64,000 nucleotides of DNA from Pictodentalium vernedei. Taxonomy: Eukaryota; Mollusca; Scaphopoda; Dentaliida; Dentaliidae. The translations under genes were made by a program, and so were the position numbers. The DNA is taken from contig CM062294.1 in the NCBI GenBank assembly GCA_031216915.1, positions 163,945,455-164,009,454 of the forward strand, in the 5' to 3' direction. Of this stretch, positions 22,301-34,147 are shown in pieces (the stretch's first letter is position 1; the number at the start of each line of letters is the position of its first letter). The notes below the pieces were generated by a model. It searched no databases, was not told the DNA's origin, and worked only from the letters and a program-made list of their open reading frames with translations.

Positions 22301-23399
22301 TTCAATGTGAAAAGAAAACAAGTCCTGGTACTCGCACTAACCCCTGGCAATCAAAATACATAATAATAATATGATCCATTAATATAGAAAAAATAATTGA
22401 AATCAAAATATTTTGAAAAAATATTTTTTCAGAACAGCCCAAGTTTCTGAAAAGTAACGTTGAGCCCCAATGGATCCCAAGCCTAAGTGTGGACAAAAAT
22501 TTTAAAAATATTTTAAACAATTTATTCAACACTTACGAACAATAATAATGTATCTAGTTATGATTAAAATAACATAAAGATATTATTATTTAGAAATCCC
22601 CCCCTCACACAGAGGGCTGTTGTAAATGTAAACAATGAGTGTAAAAACACTAAAATAAGACTCCAGGCACCCAGGCCCGAAATCAGTTACCAAAAATACC
22701 CCATCTGATGCAAAACAGAGACTTCCAGGGAAGAAACTGCAGAACATCAGATGGTAGATGCAGAACACAACGCCTAACCACCCGTAGGTGAAGACGTAAA
22801 CATGGGGAAAGAACAGAATTCATTCTGTTATTAAGCTAAAACTCCCAAGAAATTTTAGTAATAATAATTACAGAAACTATGCCAAAAGCATGGGAGAATA
22901 GCAAGGGGGAATTAAAGGACAGGGAGAGAGGAAAAACACTTGAAAAAACAGTGTAACTAAATAATCAGAATGACAACAAAATGGCTGCTGCCTTGAAAAT
23001 AGGTAACTTAACATAATTTCATTAAAAAATTTTAAGTTACAGCCCTGATAATATTCTGTCACACATTCTTTTCCTCTCCTCCTTTTCTATCCTCCTTAGA
23101 ATCACCATTTCACTAATATTTATGTGTCTGGCATCATTTAAACTGAGATTTAAAAGCACAAAGATCAGTCAGATGTTAACTGATGAAGGGCCAAACTTAG
23201 AATGATAAATGGCGCCAATTTCGGAACGTCCTTGACACTGCGCATGCGCAGTGGGGGCGAGGTGTGGAGGGCCTTTCAGGACATGTTTTCTTTAGTTTTA
23301 GATGCAAATTTTGGGGATTGGGGGGCAAAATTTGTGTTTGGCCCTATATTTTAAGAGTTAGCACCAGCTATGTCTGGGTCATTGGTACAGTATAAAAAT
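16397..23399 (-). mobile_element. DIRS-like tyrosine-recombinase retrotransposon, copy 1 (broken)
   Basis: Family: DIRS. It has no LTRs. Instead, inverted terminal repeats of about 195 bp lie at about 16430-16625 and 23205-23395, both containing ACCAATGACCCAGACATAGC and GCGCATGCGCAGT. An internal complementary region is at 16700-16787. Parts in minus-strand order: a gag-like region at about 22.1-19.7 kb with large direct repeats (recurring ELPAAMHRK and DVLS words), RNase H-like remnants at about 19.3-18.8 kb, and tyrosine-recombinase-like remnants at about 18.5-17.4 kb. No reverse transcriptase is recognised. It is broken into many short frames, probably with tens of breaks. It is near-identical to copy 3, so the insertion itself looks recent. 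No target duplication, as expected for this family. Confidence 0.85.
16700..16787. repeat. Internal complementary region of DIRS copy 1
   Basis: The left half (16700-16753) is the reverse complement of the element's left end (GTTAAAAAATTTATAG...). The right half (16754-16787) is the reverse complement of its right end (...GGTACAGTATAAAAAT). They are joined at AAC/ATTTTTATACTG. This is the circle-junction-complementary segment known from DIRS elements, used to rebuild full ends during replication. Confidence 0.88.
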
Positions 23400-23838
23400 A
23401 TACTTGATTTTCTTTTCATTATACGTTTTTACAACAAATTGATAATTTCCAATGATAATTTGACTCGTATTCACCTTGAAGTGATGCTTTGAAAGCCACC
23501 ATTTTGATTAATACAGTGAAAGTGAAAATTTCTATATCTTCACAGTGGGGGATACGATTTCTATCTTTCTGCAATTTCTTTGATAATCTATTGTTTAGTG
23601 TATAATAAAATAGATTAAATAGCTGTATTGGATGTACTGAGGTCACAGTGACCTACAAACAAGGAGAATTCATGGATTTTCAGAATACTTTCTCAACATA
23701 TTATAAGATTATTTTTAATTCAATTAACAGGAGTTTACTCTAGAATCCATATGCAATTAAGAAGTCAAATTTGTACTGAATGTGTTGTAAATGGTTTTGT
23801 GTTTGGAGGTTTTATTGCTCACATATAAATGCATTCAC
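23400..23838. repeat. Right half of the DIRS-interrupted repeat, then CAGTGGA-family fragment
   Basis: 23400-23590 continues the GAGTGGATACCGA family from 16396 (CTTGATTTTCTTTTCATTAT, TTCACCTTGAAGTGATGCTT). 23600-23780 matches the 12240-12460 part of the CAGTGGA MITE (CTGTATTGGATGTACTGAGG, TCAATTAACAGGAG). The 75-codon minus frame here is not a gene. Confidence 0.6.
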
Positions 23839-24028
23839 AATATGGCTCCTCCTTATCTTTCAGACATGATTCCAATCAGAAATATCAGTAGGGAATTGAG
23901 ATCCTCTGATGAAATTGTATTGTAATGTCAAAGTGCCTAATTGTTCAAAATATGGCTGCATAGTCCAGCATATTTGGAACAACATCAGAATTTTTGACAA
24001 CCTTGAATCTTTCAAAAGTGTTTTGAAA
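23839..24028 (+). pseudogene. LINE ORF2 C-terminal fragment, split by DIRS copy 2
   Basis: The plus strand reads MAPPYLSDMIPIRNISRELR, then after a change of frame WNNIRIFDNLESFKSVLK. This is the end of the ORF2 of CR1/L2/RTE-type non-LTR retrotransposons, in which a PPYLSDLI-like segment precedes LWN...SFKS.LK.HLF. Across DIRS copy 2, the plus strand at 34148 resumes with HTIFKDAF, the expected next motif. It is heavily truncated at its 5' side and frame-shifted. Confidence 0.6.
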
Positions 24029-24331
24029 GTTAAAAAATTTATAGTAATTTATACATTTTTTATACTTACCAATGACCCAGACATAGCTGGTGCTAACTCT
24101 TAAAAATAAAGGGCCAAACACAAATTTTGCCCCCCAATCCCCAAAATTTGCATCTAAAACCAAAGAAAACATGTCCTGAATGGCCCTCCATACTTCCCCT
24201 CTACTGCGCATGCACAGTGTCAAGGACGTCCCGAAATTGGCGCCATTAATCATTCTTATAACCAGTGCCTGGTAAGCGCTATGTACTCAGCGGGGAGGTA
24301 TGAGTTCCCAACTCCTGGGAGGGCCATCCCC

Positions 24332-24419
24332 GTCTGGGTCATTGGTAAGTATAAAAAATATATAAATTACTATAAATTTTTTAACATTTTTATACTGTAC
24401 CAATGACCCAGACATAGCT
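24332..24419. repeat. Internal complementary region of DIRS copy 2
   Basis: Complements of the left end (24332-24385) and right end (24386-24419) joined at AAC/ATTTTTATACTG, as in copies 1, 3 and 4. Confidence 0.86.
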
Positions 24420-27400
24420 GAATAGTAAAAAGGCTGGAGGGCCTAGGACATAGAGGAAATTCCAATAAGCTCAATTATATAAAATAGAGTCATCCCCTCG
24501 AGGGGAAAAGGAGTATTAGGCCTTACATGTATCTTTCTTATTTATGATAAATTAGAAAGACACAACACCTTCCATAATTGAGCATCATAACATCCATGTA
24601 CTCTATTAATATCCAGTATAATCCTTATACTAATAATTTTTAAAGTAAGCCAATAAATAAAGTTAGTCAAGAGAATAGAGACTCTTTATACTCCTTAAAA
24701 GTGTCTGAGGGTTGTATAATGATATACTCAAAAGCTATACTTTAAAAACTATGACCTGAATGAATTTTTAAAACATAAACTTATCATTTAAAAACCATCC
24801 CAGTAACAGCTCAGAATTACTAACTCCAGAGGAGGTATCCCCTTGTTTTCATCATAAAACAGGTGACCCAAGGGAACACCCTCCCCCTCCCCCCCCCTTC
24901 TCCTTGCCCTGGGTCAAATAGCCCAGAGCGAAGAGGGCAGCAGGACGGAGTCACTGCCGGAACAGAAAGCCTACCTAGGTATAGAAGCAACTGTTAAGTG
25001 AATGACATTCTGAGCAGTAGATAATAGACCTAACAATGGAGGCCTCCAGAAATGGACTCAATATTTCTGAGATAAAAATTCATGAATGTGGATGGCTGAG
25101 CCCAATGTGCAGCCTTCATAAAATCTATAATAGCGACACTATTAATGTAAGCCCAAGATGTAGAAAGAGCTCTTACTTCATGAGCCGAAATCTCAAGCAC
25201 AAACTGCTGAGTTAATGATATACCATAAGCAGTATCGATAGTTAATTGAAACCATTAGCAATAGAATGGAGCGTAATGTCCTTCTATTAGGTATCAAGGA
25301 CAGAAGAAGCTTTTGTCCTTACTAATAAACTGATATCTGTTTATAAATACGTAAACTCTAACCGGACAGAGTAAAGGCCTATGCCCGTACGAAGACGGAA
25401 GGACCTTAAAACAATAGGTTCCGGATATCTATTAGGAGCCTGATTCTTAACCAAAAATCCAACATTAGTAGTAAAGGAAATAGAGTTTCCGATAATACGA
25501 AAGTGAGAATCGTCCACCGATAGTGCATGAAGCTCACCGACTCTTCAGTAGAAGAGAAGACTAAGAGAATTACTGTCTTAAAAGGTCAGAATTTGAAAAC
25601 TACTGTTTCCAAAGGCTCAAATGATTACTTAGCTAAATAAGAACCGAAGCTAAATTCCGTATAGGACTTTAATCTAAGGATTCTAGGTCTATTTATCGAA
25701 AAGTTTCTAACTGACTTAGATAAAGAGACATAAGACTCAATTGTAAACTATCATAGAGTGCATAGGTATGAGATAACATAGACCTATAACCTTAATAGTA
25801 ACAGGCTGCAGTTGATCTTGTCGAACAAGTATACTAGAAAGTTGCAATGTCTAGTATGGAGGGATCAAAAATATTAACATAATGATCCCTACACCAACGA
25901 CGGAAGAGCCTCCACTTTAGCCGCATAGTATAGAGAAGAAGAGGTTCTCCTACAGTAAGAAATCACGTCCATAGTTCGTCCTGTACAATGCTTGCCGTGC
26001 AAGAAGGACCACACAACGGAATACGTGAAGGTTGAGACCTTGCGGGTTGTGATGAAGTTGACACGATTTCCCCAGCGAAAGAAGATCCTCTCATGGAGGA
26101 AGTTTTCGCGGTAAGTCCCACAGTAGACACCTGAGTAAATTTACCCACGGTCTCTGTGAAGACAGAGATGCTATCAACAGAATTATATTGTGGATGTTTA
26201 TCTTAGCAATACTTGCTGAATCAACAGCGCTGGAGGATACGCGTATCCTATCATACTATCATTCCGTCCTATTAGATCAATAGAGCGTTAACAACATAAG
26301 TTCAGGGACCCAGACATGGAAACACATACGTCTGCAATTGAATAGTGAGTTGTGTCGCAAATAAATTATCATTGGGCACTCCCATTGATAGCAAATCTGA
26401 TAGAATACTTGTTTGTTGAGAGTCCACTCTGACGGCAACAAGCGACCCTTATGTGAAAGGGAGTCTGCTAATACAATCAGACGACCCGGAATATGACGGA
26501 CCGAAGCAGAACATGGTGTACTATAACAGACAGAAGGATTCTTTCCGTTAAATTGAATAACGGAATCGAATGAGTGCCTCCCTGGTTCCGGAGATAAGCA
26601 ACTACTGTCGTATTAACGGACAGGATTTGGACATGCGTTTCTGAATAATGTTCATCCAATGACATAGTGCAAGCCTAAATAACATTATTTCCTGGAAGTT
26701 AAGTGCTTGCCTAGAAACTGCGGAACCCAAAGACCCTGGCACTTCGAATCCGTTGGGATCAATATTGTACCCCAACCTGTTTGACTGGCATCCGTCATAA
26801 TCATAAAACTCGGATCCAGCAACTGCAGTGGCACTCTCTGAGTCAACCACCAAATGTTTGCCCCAGTCTGAATCTCTTGCTACACTTGATAGACAAGAGA
26901 ACGTGTATATCGAGCAATTCATAGATTGCTGAAAAGTTGCCGTCGAAGAGAAGCTTCTCCGAGACCGAAGTGACTCTGAGAGAGTTCTTCACCTTACTAT
27001 CCACACGCGTGGATGTAGCCAGGGCTGCGTCACGTCTAACCAACTCCAGGTTGCCACTGAAGGGCGGAGTTATACGTGGAAAAACTACTGCCCTTGAAAG
27101 AAATCACATTGAGGATCATATCCTGGAATTCTTTCTCTTGAAGACGTAATGATAATGCCTCAGTAAGGTGGTCTACGTATGATAAAGCGTCTAAGTTAAG
27201 TCTATAAGACATCATTGTCATTTCCAACTTCGTAATTGGAATTGACATAGACGGCGAAAAAGATAATTCCCAGTCTTCAGCATCGCCGTCTAGACGCATA
27301 TGAACTCTCGGTATGCCCTGTTCTGCCAATATAAATTATTTCCTAGAATTGAAAAAGGCAGAATAGAGCATTGCGGACAAGAAACTAGACTATCATGCTT

Positions 27401-28851
27401 GGTAGCAAGCTTATATATAGGGTCGTTAAATAATTCGAATGTTCTAAAGACATTATTGGACTGTGTCGGTAAGTCAGGGACAATGTCCCTGAACCGATCC
27501 AAAACTCTGTGTCCAATGACGCTAATAGTCTCTTATCCAGCATCGCAGCAATGTAGTCCGACGGAACAACCTCTGGAAGATAATGCTGGAAGAAATGTAT
27601 GGCAGCTTCTGTTGTTCCGAAAGGGAAAGCTCGAAGTCGTCCAAATCCCTTTCGCCATCCTGTCGGACCCTATAAATGTTCGGTCGTCCGAACCTGATGC
27701 AACAGCGGAGCGCACTGACCCAGCGCTGTCGGATTATTCCTGATCCGACCGAGAATTTGTCGTTTGCTGGGATGCTGCGATAAACTGCTATTTTGGATAG
27801 CACGTCCGTCACTGAGGCCTGTGGAGAAGCGGTCTTACGATGCATTGCCGCTGGAAGCTCCGTGTTCGTTACCCCGTGCATACTTCTATTATGCGAGCGA
27901 ACGGAGTGTATAGGCCTCGTGTCCCTTGGCTACCGGATGGCGTGACCTGTTCGCCATGGAATCACTGAATGACGAAGCTGGCCGGATACTCGAGGTCACG
28001 TAGCCAATGTGCTGTCGTATGCGCTGCTGTGAGGATGAGGAAGCATTATCGACAGTCTCTCGGACTGTCAATATAACGGAGCGTCCCAAGCGACGGACAT
28101 ATGCTCCGAATGCGAAATATCTGTACCACAACATCCGGTCCCATATGTTGTTGTACGAGAGAGGGACCTCTCTCGCTCGCAGCCCGGACGGACCTGGACG
28201 AGCTAGGAACCGGACTAACAGGCTTCCTCCGATCTGTCCTCTAATCCGTCGTCACTGGGTGTGTACTAAAGTCTATTATAGTGCTTGCATCACCCAAATC
28301 TCCTTCCTAGACCGCAAAGGACGAACCCGACTGCCGAACCATTCGATGAATGGACGCTACACCGGGCGAGCTGCGAATGTCAACTCCGTCGATCCTACTA
28401 GGGACCTCTTAGGTAGGGTTTAATGATTTCCCGGTTTCTTAAAAAATCGGGACCGGGAAATTTTTCCCGTTTATATTCGGGAACCGGGAACGGAACCGGG
28501 AATAGAAGGGGTTGTTAACTTGTTACAAGTCTGTGTTTACAATAATGGAATCGGACCAAAATCGTATCGTTTTTTAATCTTAAATGAAAGACATTTCACA
28601 CAAAACCTAGGTAACATTCATACAGAAAACAAACATTGAATTTGAAAGCTGTAGTTTCAACTTTCAGCTGTAAAAGTGTAAATAAACAATGTCTTTTGAA
28701 TCACTGTCCAGACTGTCCAATGCTCAATACTGTAAAGTTTGTAAACTACTGTGTAGTGTTCAATGTTTATTGAGTCACCGAAATGCATCCAAATAAATCG
28801 AATGAGTAAAGTACTAGAGTGACTGTCACTATAGTACTTTACTCATTCCAT

Positions 28852-30825
28852 TTATTTAGATGCGTTTTTACATCTTTGTGCACAATAATACTTCAACAAC
28901 AGCAAATTACTCAACGCTTTGTCACTTAATCTGGACCGTATTTTGGTACATATGTGCCCAGCCGTAGAAAAACTGCGCTCTGACTCTACAGATGTCGGCT
29001 TTCCCGTTATGAGGGCGTTATATAAAAAGTTCAGATTGTCCGTTCTAACTCCGTTGGTCTCATACAACTTGAATTCGTTCCCGATATTTGCATTTGTTGG
29101 TTCTGCACGTGTGGTAATAGATGTTTTACAAGCTGTATCGTCAATATAGCCCTGCAGTACATCCTCAAGTGTCGGTGCAGTTGAAGGATTTTCAGTGAGA
29201 TCAGGTGATACATTGCTAACACTTGCGGGAGACTCGACGACTTCGGAAGCCTCACTCAGACTTAAGTCACTTAACCCTTTGAGGCGGATGAGCTCTGTAC
29301 GGGCAAACTTTACTCTGACAGTTTTCGCACATGTCTCAAGGAATGCTGGTTCGTCCAACAAACAAAAGTTTGGGTTGTGGAGGTATTTCAAAAGAGTTAC
29401 AAGGGTTTTGTCTCGTCTCTTACATAAGCGTTCCTTCAGCCTTTCGCTCAATCGCTTGCTTATGTCAGAATCTAATGAATCTAACTGTGCAAATAGAAAT
29501 TTCAATATCCCCTCAGCAGAAACGAAAGTTGTGTCACGCCGGCATAAAGCTTCATTCGCCACTGTAATAGGCCTAAGTGCATTGGCGATATCTGTGACAG
29601 CCTCGACTTCAGGCTGAGTAAGACAAGATGTGCATGAAATATCTAAGAATGCCTTTAACATGCATGGTCGGAGTCTGAGATAGCGAGTGAACATAGCTTA
29701 TATTGTATTCCAACGGGTTTTCACATCGATTATGGGCTTCAACTCTTTCCCTTGATCCTGCTTCACATAAGTTTGTAAAATCTCATCAGCGCGTCCACGT
29801 CGAAACTTCTTGCAGTCACTTCTAACCTTGGTCACCAAGTCAGCAAAGTTTATTATATCCAAATTTATCAAAGTACCACATTGACTTTCTTCGACGTTGA
29901 GACCATCGTCAAATTCATCATCGGATATATCATTATCATCGTCACCCTCATTACCCGTGAGCGAAGCAGATTCCTCGTCCTCAGGCTCTGACTCACACTG
30001 TGCTGCACCAGCAGCACCACTAGTACTAGTACTACCAAAGCCTTTGTACATAACATCTGATACTGCAAGGTGAATACCATGGCTGAGACACAACACAGAG
30101 ACAGTTGGCATAAGTCGACCAAATTTGACCATTACTGATGCGCCATCACTTGTACATACGGCTATATGCTCATCAACAGACAACCCAAAAGTTGAAAGGT
30201 GCTCAGTGACAGAAACAACCATAGCCTCTGCTGTAAACTTCCCAGTAATTTTGCAAAGTCCTGTATTCCAAAACTCACCGTCTTTAGCATGTATATCTAT
30301 GTTCATGTACCGACGGTTCCTAACACTTGTCCATTCATCTAGTGTTATACTGAAACGTTCACCATTAGCAATTCGCTCAGATAAATCGGCCTTAATTCTA
30401 GAACGAACATCGTCTGCATGATTAGCGACCAACTGCATAACTGCTGATGGATCCCGTGGTAGTTTATGTCCCATTTTTTCGATATTTGACCGTATAAAAT
30501 CACTTTTGGTTATACCGTTTATTGAAAATCCATCAAGGGCAGCTAACTTGGAAATTATTTCCTCCAATGGTTGCCTTTGTCGTACCAAAAAAGCATCAAC
30601 TGACGTCTGTTTAGCAATTTTCGATGGTCCCGCACTAACACTACTATCTGTAGTCGGACGTTTGATCAACTCAATCTTGTGAACCAGACGTAAATGTTTT
30701 GCAAGACCTCCCGTGGAACCGCCGGAAAGTGTTAATGTTTTTGAGCATTTCTTGCATTCTGCCTTTGAATCAGATATTCTGTTGAAGTATTCCCAGGCGG
30801 GAGATGCATTCTGCCTCGACGCCAT
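28852..30825 (-). pseudogene. hAT transposase with N-terminal BED zinc finger, interrupted by one in-frame stop
   Basis: The start at 30825 (MASRQNASPAWEYFNRI) is preferred over an upstream Met at 30945 because the BED finger begins right after it. Visible parts: BED finger with W11, C24/C27 and the closing HLRLVH; the hAT core with ITLDEWTSVRNRRYMNIDIH; a DVKTRWN motif; an acidic D/E stretch around residues 265-300; and the C-terminal dimerisation segment PTSVESERSFSTAGHICTKI followed by RSRLSDKALSNLLLLK. The reading frame is continuous over about 657 codons except for one TAA at 29698-29700, just after TRWNTI, where the same frame goes on with AMFTRYL. It is otherwise well kept, so the element is young. 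Function in the family: cut-and-paste transposition by DDE chemistry. Confidence 0.9.
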
Positions 30826-31170
30826 TGCAAATTTGCAGGAAAGTGTAATAAAGAATAAAGACAAGTAGAATCGCAGATTAATTTCAAAGTTGAAACTTGC
30901 AGACGATAAAATGTTTTTGACAAGATCACAAGAACGATAACACAAAAGTTTGACAAAACTGCATAAGCACGCTTGACTGGAAATGTATATTGTAAGATCG
31001 ATAACTCTAAATGTCTATAGCTACGATTCTGGCTTTACAAGTTACAAGTTACAACTGGAGAAGATTGGAGTTATCGATCCCGCGATATATAAATTCCCCG
31101 ACAGGCGCAATTTTGTTGCTCTTCTAAGTTGTAACATTACTGGCATGCTATGCATGTTACCATATAACTA

Positions 31171-31420
31171 AAAGTGAATTTATACGGTCAAATATCGAAA
31201 AATGGGACATAAACTACCACGGGACTGACGGGAGTGAGTCCGAGTGACGGAATCCATGGTAGTTACTAACTTACGAGTTATACGGTTGGTCGCCAATCAT
31301 GCAGGCGATGTTCGTTCTAAAATCAAGGCCGATTTATTTTTCGGGTTGTTTGTTGTTGATGAGCATATAGCCGTACTGCCTATGCACAAGTGATATCGCG
31401 CCAGAAATGACTGATAACGA
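31171..31420 (+). repeat. Inverted, rearranged transposase fragments in the hAT leader
   Basis: On the plus strand this segment repeats pieces of the transposase coding strand: TACGGTCAAATATCGAAAAA, GGGACATAAACTACCACGGG, CGATGTTCGTTCTA and GATGAGCATATAGCCGTA. These correspond to the minus strand at about 30440-30505, 30365-30435 and 30140-30195. They are in the same order with deletions and a short unrelated insert, at roughly 85-90% similarity by eye. It lies 5' of the transposase in the opposite orientation, so a full-length transcript could fold on itself. Confidence 0.85.
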
Positions 31421-34147
31421 GTTGGAACTCGGTATACAAATAATAAAATCGTTGAATAAAGGGGTATGTGACAAACATTGACGATAGATCTGAATAAGTG
31501 AGCTTTTAATCTTATAAGAAACACAGTAAGAAGTCCGTAAAATATCGTTTTCTCATTCCCGGTTCCCGAATTTTCCCGATGGTAAAAATCCGGTTTTCGG
31601 GAACGGGAAGTAACCAATCGGGAAACGGGAATTCCCGGTCCCGAATTAAACCCTACTCTTAGGCGAATGACGTATTCCATGAGCACTTATTGCCGCTAGC
31701 TCTTCATTAACTATGACGACAGAGGCACACTTTTGAAAGACATCTCAGTAACTTTGCGAACAAGAAACCAGACATGCTTGTTAATAGCAAGCATATAATA
31801 ATATATATAGCGTCGTTCAATAATTCGAAGGTTTGTGTGACATTATTGGACTGTGTCGGAACTGAGGGACGATGTCCCTGAACCGAACCAAAAATTTCTG
31901 TGTCCACCGACGCTATCAGTTTCTTATCCGGCATCGCAGCATTCTGGTCCGACGAAAGAACCTCTAGAAGATAAAGTCAGCTGACATACAGAGCAGCTCA
32001 TGTTCCGAAAGGGAAAGCTCGAAATCCTCCGAATCCCTTTCGGCATCCCATCGGACCGGATGAAATTTTCGGACGTCCGTATCTGCTTCCGCGGAGCGTC
32101 CCGACCCAGCATCGTCGGATAATACATAATGCGACAGAGATTCTGTCGTTGCTGGGATGCTGCGATAAGCTGTGCTATTTGGGATAGCACGTCCGTCACC
32201 GAGGCCTGGGCAGTAGCGGTCTTACGATGCTTTGCCGCTGGAAGCTCCGAGTACGTTGACTCCCGCACACTTTCTTATGCGAACGTCCGGAGTCTGCAGG
32301 CCTCGAGTTCCTGGCTATCGGATGGAGTGACCTGGTCGCCGATGATTCTCTGATGGGCGAAGCTGACTGGATATCCGAGGTCACGTAGCCAAGAGCGGTC
32401 GTGTGCGCTTCCATGAGGATGAGGAAGCCTTATTGACAGTCTCTCCGGACTGACAATATATCGGAGCGTCCCGAGCGGCGGACGTGTGCTCCGAATGCGA
32501 AACATTTTGTACCACAACATCTGGGGCCAGATGTTGTTGTACGAGAGAGGGGCCTCTCTCGCTCGCAGTCCGGATGGACCTGGACGAGCTAGGAACCGGA
32601 CTAAAAGGCTTCCTCCGTTCTCTCCTCTAATCCGCCATCACTGGGTGTGCATTTGGTTGATTTATAGTGCTCGCATCACCCAAAACTCCTTCTAGACCGC
32701 AACGGACGAACCCGGTTGCCGAACCATTCGATGAATGGACGCTACACCGGGCGAGCTAGCGGACGTCAAAGGCCGTCGAACCTACTAGGGTCCTCTTAGG
32801 CAATTGACGTATTTACATGAGCACTTTCCCGCTAGCTCTTCATTAATTGTGACGACGGAGGCACACTTTTGGAAGACATCACGGATACATCACCCTGTTC
32901 TTGATCGTCTGAAATAGAGATTGATAAAGTAGAGTGACCCTGCGGGGAAAGGACCGGAATGGCCAATTCCCCACTAACATGCCGTGACACACGCTTCCCA
33001 TGTTGTCATCGAAATTAACACATACAGAACAGGAGTTAGTGCGAGTACACTGACTACATATATAATGATTATGAAAATCAGAGGAAGATTCCTCTTATTA
33101 CAATTGAACAATATCCTTTCATTGTGAAAAGAAAACAAAGTCCTAGTAATCGCACCAACCCCTGACAATCAAAATACATAATAACATGATCCATTAACAT
33201 AGAAAAAATAATTGAAATCAAAAAATTTTGAAAAAAATAATTGAAATCAAAAAATTTTGAAAAAATATTTTTTCAGAACAGCCCAAGTTTCTGAAAAGTA
33301 ACGTTGACCCCCAATGGATCCCAAGCCTAAGTGTGGACAAAAATTCTAAAAATATTTTAAACAATTTATGCAACACTTACGAACAATAATAATGTATCTA
33401 GTTATGATTAAATGAACATCAAGATATTATTTTCAAAAAATCCCCCCTCACACAGAGGGCTGTTGTAAATGTAAACAATAAGTGTAAAAACACCAGAAGA
33501 AGACTCCAGGCACCCTGGCCCGAAATCAGTTACCAATAATACACTATCTGATGCAAAACAGAGACTTCCAGGGAAGAAACTGCAGAACTGGTAGATGCAG
33601 AACACTACGCCTAACCACCCATAGGTGAAGACGTAAACATGGGGAAAAGAACAGAATTCATTCTGTTATCAAGCTATCTAGACTTAAAGGAAAGGGAGAG
33701 AGGAAATCACTGAACAAGCAGTGTAACTTGATAACAAGAATGACCACAACAGGCTGTTGCCTCGAAAATAGGTAACTTAACATAATTTCATTAAAAAATT
33801 TTAAGTTACAGCCCTGATAATTTTCTGTCACTCATTTTTCCTCTCCTCCTTCTATATCCTCCTTAGAATCACCATTTCTCTAATATTTATGTGTCTGGCA
33901 TCATTTAAACTGAGATTTACAAGCACAAAGATCAGTCAGATCTTAACTGATGAAGGGCCAAACAAAGAATGATTAATGGCGCCAATTTCGGGACGTCCTT
34001 GACACTGCGCATGCGCAGTAGAGGTGAAGTATGGAGGGCCATTCAGGACATGTTTTCTTTTGGGGATTGGGGGCAAAATTTGTGTTTGGCCCTATATTTT
34101 TAAGAGTTAGCACCAGCTATGTCTGGGTCATTGGTACAGTATAAAAA

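Larger units (their letters stand above)
28414..31655 (-). mobile_element. hAT DNA transposon, 3242 bp
   Basis: Terminal inverted repeats TAGGGTTTAAT and ATTAAACCCTA, flanked by a perfect 8 bp duplication CTCTTAGG (28406-28413, 31656-31663). An 8 bp duplication is diagnostic for hAT. Subterminal regions at both ends carry many CCCGGTTCCCG/TCCCGATT-type words. The element encodes a BED-finger transposase on the minus strand and has an inverted, rearranged piece of transposase-like sequence in its 5' leader. It was inserted into the gag-like region of DIRS copy 2, so it is younger than that copy. Confidence 0.92.
24029..34147 (-). mobile_element. DIRS-like retrotransposon, copy 2 (broken, interrupted by a hAT transposon)
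   Basis: Same family and layout as copy 1: left end GTTAAAAAATTTATAG at 24029, right end GGTACAGTATAAAAA at 34147, inverted terminal repeats at about 24060-24255 and 33965-34140, and an internal complementary region at 24332-24419. It carries YR-like, RNase H-like and duplicated gag-like regions in minus orientation. No reverse transcriptase is recognised. Without the 3.2 kb hAT insertion it is about 6.9 kb. It is visibly more diverged than copies 1 and 3 and broken in many places, probably tens. It lies in a LINE remnant, with no target duplication. Confidence 0.83.
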
